This document shows, in pieces, positions 62,684 to 64,000 of a stretch of 64,000 nt of DNA. Position 1 is the first letter of the stretch; every line of letters starts with the position of its first letter. A program made the position numbers and the translations under genes. The notes beneath the pieces are model-generated. The model saw only the letters and a list, made by a program, of their open reading frames with translations, was not told the DNA's origin and ran no database searches. Source of the stretch: SYIM01 sp964581825 (GTDB taxonomy: Bacteria; Pseudomonadota; Gammaproteobacteria; Burkholderiales; Burkholderiaceae_E); the NCBI GenBank assembly GCA_964581825.1, contig CAZORB010000003.1, positions 1 to 64,000 of the forward strand. Direction: 5' to 3'.

Positions 62684-62706
62684 AGCCTCGCGACACCATC
62701 ACGACT

Positions 62707-62743
62707 GACCGATTCGGCTGCCTGCCTGGCCGCTGAATCGGTC
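62707..62743 (+). terminator. Stem-loop after the GST gene
   Basis: GACCGATTC (62707-62715) and GAATCGGTC (62735-62743) form a 9-bp stem enclosing an inner GGC...GCC pairing. It begins 23 bases after the GST stop and lacks a U-tract. Confidence 0.55.
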
Positions 62744-62770
62744 GTCACGATCTGGGATTACACTGTGGCC

Positions 62771-63334
62771 ATGAATTCACGTCCGCTGATTGTTGGGCTG
62801 GGGGGAACCCTGCGCGAAGGTTCCACCGCGGAGCGGGCGCTCCGTACGGCGCTCGCACGTGCCGAGCAGCTGGGCTGCGACACCGCTGTCTTTTCGGCCA
62901 CTGCGCTTCCCACCGAAATTTACGACCCGAACCGAACCGATCGCAGCGACCAGGCAAGATCAATGGTTGACGCACTTCGCCGCGCGGATGGCGTGATCAT
63001 CGCCACACCTGCCTACCATGGCAGTCTGTCTGGCCTGGTCAAGAACGCGCTCGACTACATCGAAGACCTTCGTTCCGACGAACGGGTGTACCTGCAGAAT
63101 CGGGCGGTCGGCTCGATCGTGTGCGCGGACGGTCCCCAGGCGATGGGCGCCACGGTCGCCGCGCTTCGCGCCATCGTGCATTCGTTGCGCGGCTGGCCAA
63201 CACCCTACGCGGCCACCATCAACACCCGTAGCCGCCCCTTTGGCGCTGAGGGGCAGCCTGCCGATCCGGCCGCCATCCAGGCTTGCGAAACCGTCGCTGA
63301 CGAAGTGGTTCTGTTCGCCAGGCGCGGCAGCTAA
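62771..63334 (+). CDS. NAD(P)H-dependent FMN reductase family protein
   Basis: A 187-residue flavodoxin-like protein. The start MNSRPLIVGLGGTLREGSTAERAL gives the FMN phosphate loop, and GVIIATPAYHGSLSGLVKNALDYIEDLR is the family signature. Likely a quinone/flavin or chromate-type reductase, or an SsuE-like partner of a monooxygenase. ATG 62771 is preferred to GTG 62765, two codons earlier. Confidence 0.85.
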   Translation: MNSRPLIVGLGGTLREGSTAERALRTALARAEQLGCDTAVFSATALPTEIYDPNRTDRSDQARSMVDALRRADGVIIATPAYHGSLSGLVKNALDYIEDLRSDERVYLQNRAVGSIVCADGPQAMGATVAALRAIVHSLRGWPTPYAATINTRSRPFGAEGQPADPAAIQACETVADEVVLFARRGS

Positions 63335-63352
63335 TCCAACGGCCTGATCGGC

Positions 63353-64000
63353 TCAGCGGCTGCCAGCCAACCCTGCGGGCAGCTTCACCGCCGCAAGCTT
63401 CCAGTCGATAAAACCGCGTCGCTCGAACACCAACCCGAACTCCGTCGCCGGAGGCGCCGCTGACTTCGCTGACGGGTCGGCCTTCGAGACCCAGACAATC
63501 ATGCGGTCTTTGGACGCACGCTCGGGGCGCCACCGAAAGCGCGGCTGAGAGCCGGTTTCCGTTTGCGCGGGCGATGCTGTGCCGGCTGACGAGCCTCCCG
63601 GCTTCGCGCCACCCGCCGAGCTTGCGCCCGCGGCCGATGGCCCGGCTGGCGCCTGGCCCGAGGCGCCGCCGGACGAGGCGCCGCGCTCAGTGGGCGATCG
63701 CCCCGGAATGATGATCTGCCCGTCACGGATGGCCCGCACGACGAACTCGGGACGAACCATCGTCTCAACCAGCTTGTCGACTACGGCCGCTGCAAGGACC
63801 GCGCCCAGCGTTGCGCCCGCACGCCCCATTTCGCCCAGGCCGGCTGCGCCATCGCGAATTCGGCCGGTCAGCGCGGCGTTCACCTCGGTCTTGAGGCTTT
63901 CGCGCAGACGCGGATAGTCAATCACGTTACTGACCGCCTCGGCATCATTGCGCTCGGCCGCAGCACGCACCTGATGCAGCACCCACCACGGCGAGAACCA
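63353..64000 (-). CDS. DUF2939 domain protein (5' end cut by window edge)
   Basis: The open frame runs off the right edge; the visible part begins WFSPWWVLHQVRAAAERNDAEAVS, which matches the DUF2939 start after its signal/anchor segment. About 215 codons are visible. The middle is a low-complexity Ser/Gly/Ala/Pro linker (about residues 100-145), and the end FGLVFERRGFIDWKLAAVKLP is characteristic. Function is unknown; it is probably envelope-located. Convergent with the FMN reductase gene. Confidence 0.78.
   Translation of the reverse strand, partial: WFSPWWVLHQVRAAAERNDAEAVSNVIDYPRLRESLKTEVNAALTGRIRDGAAGLGEMGRAGATLGAVLAAAVVDKLVETMVRPEFVVRAIRDGQIIIPGRSPTERGASSGGASGQAPAGPSAAGASSAGGAKPGGSSAGTASPAQTETGSQPRFRWRPERASKDRMIVWVSKADPSAKSAAPPATEFGLVFERRGFIDWKLAAVKLPAGLAGSR

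Noticed and set aside
1..64000. Search by eye for tRNA/rRNA genes, CRISPR arrays, insertion sequences and prophage
   Set aside because: No cloverleaf-like sequences, spaced repeats, transposase-like frames or phage genes were seen; a covariance-model scan would be needed to exclude small RNAs.

Overview
The window is a high-GC chromosomal segment of a betaproteobacterium, most likely of the Burkholderiales. The evidence is the synteny block rpsP-rimM-trmD-rplS-NUDIX-CobD-like-rsgA-M48-orn, the recG-oxyR pairing, a double-length UvrA of about 1995 residues with four ABC ATPase sites, and the etfBA-acyl-CoA dehydrogenase operon. Two runs of N (21799-21808 inside etfB, 41055-41154 inside a rhodanese gene) show it is a draft scaffold, possibly metagenome-derived. 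Genes are tightly packed. No intergenic stretch exceeds 300 bases, and I saw no rRNA, tRNA, CRISPR array, insertion sequence or prophage.

Layout. 1-7.2 kb: the 3'-truncated TRAP solute receptor gene dctP, divergent from amidase, TauD/TfdA dioxygenase, mutS and a metallophosphoesterase; a perfect 16-bp palindrome lies between the divergent genes. 7.2-10.7 kb: rpmE2, a membrane glycosyltransferase and a MATE pump. 10.7-17.8 kb: orn, M48 protease, rsgA, CobD/AmpE-like protein, CoA-type NUDIX and the ribosomal block. 17.9-23.8 kb: CMD-family protein, acyl-CoA dehydrogenase, etfA, etfB, dienelactone hydrolase and enoyl-CoA hydratase. 23.9-31.5 kb: mltB, then a leftward run TM2 protein, AlaX, RidA, RecG, OxyR, CysM and EamA. 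31.7-39.2 kb: tandem UvrA, CDP-alcohol phosphatidyltransferase and NUDIX. 39.3-41.3 kb: a sulfur module (rhodanese, YeeE, 66-residue membrane protein). 41.4-48.5 kb: aminotransferase, argE and an ABC/FtsX/HlyD export triplet. 48.5-56.5 kb: System I cytochrome c maturation. 56.5-64 kb: MFS, ThrH, gentisate-dioxygenase-like cupin, antiporter, periplasmic binding protein, GST, flavin reductase and a 5'-truncated DUF2939 gene.

The most unusual locus is ccm. ccmI stands first, directly coupled to ccmA, rather than last. It carries an in-frame TGA at codon 328 with the rest of its C-terminal domain intact in the same frame. After ccmG, an XRE regulator and a divergently transcribed unrecognised gene of about 114 codons separate ccmH from the operon, and ccmH has lost its signal peptide. 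The two components that handle apocytochrome (CcmH and CcmI) are therefore both abnormal, while CcmA-G look complete. The XRE/unknown pair shares a compact region with a dyad flanked by direct repeats, so it looks like a self-regulated two-gene module that inserted here.

Other points worth checking are an Asn-to-Gly change in the RsgA G4 motif, several perfect stem-loops without U-tracts (two sit just upstream of starts with no visible Shine-Dalgarno), and candidate operators upstream of the amidase, etfB and uvrA. All functions are assigned from sequence motifs and gene order seen by eye; no database search was run.
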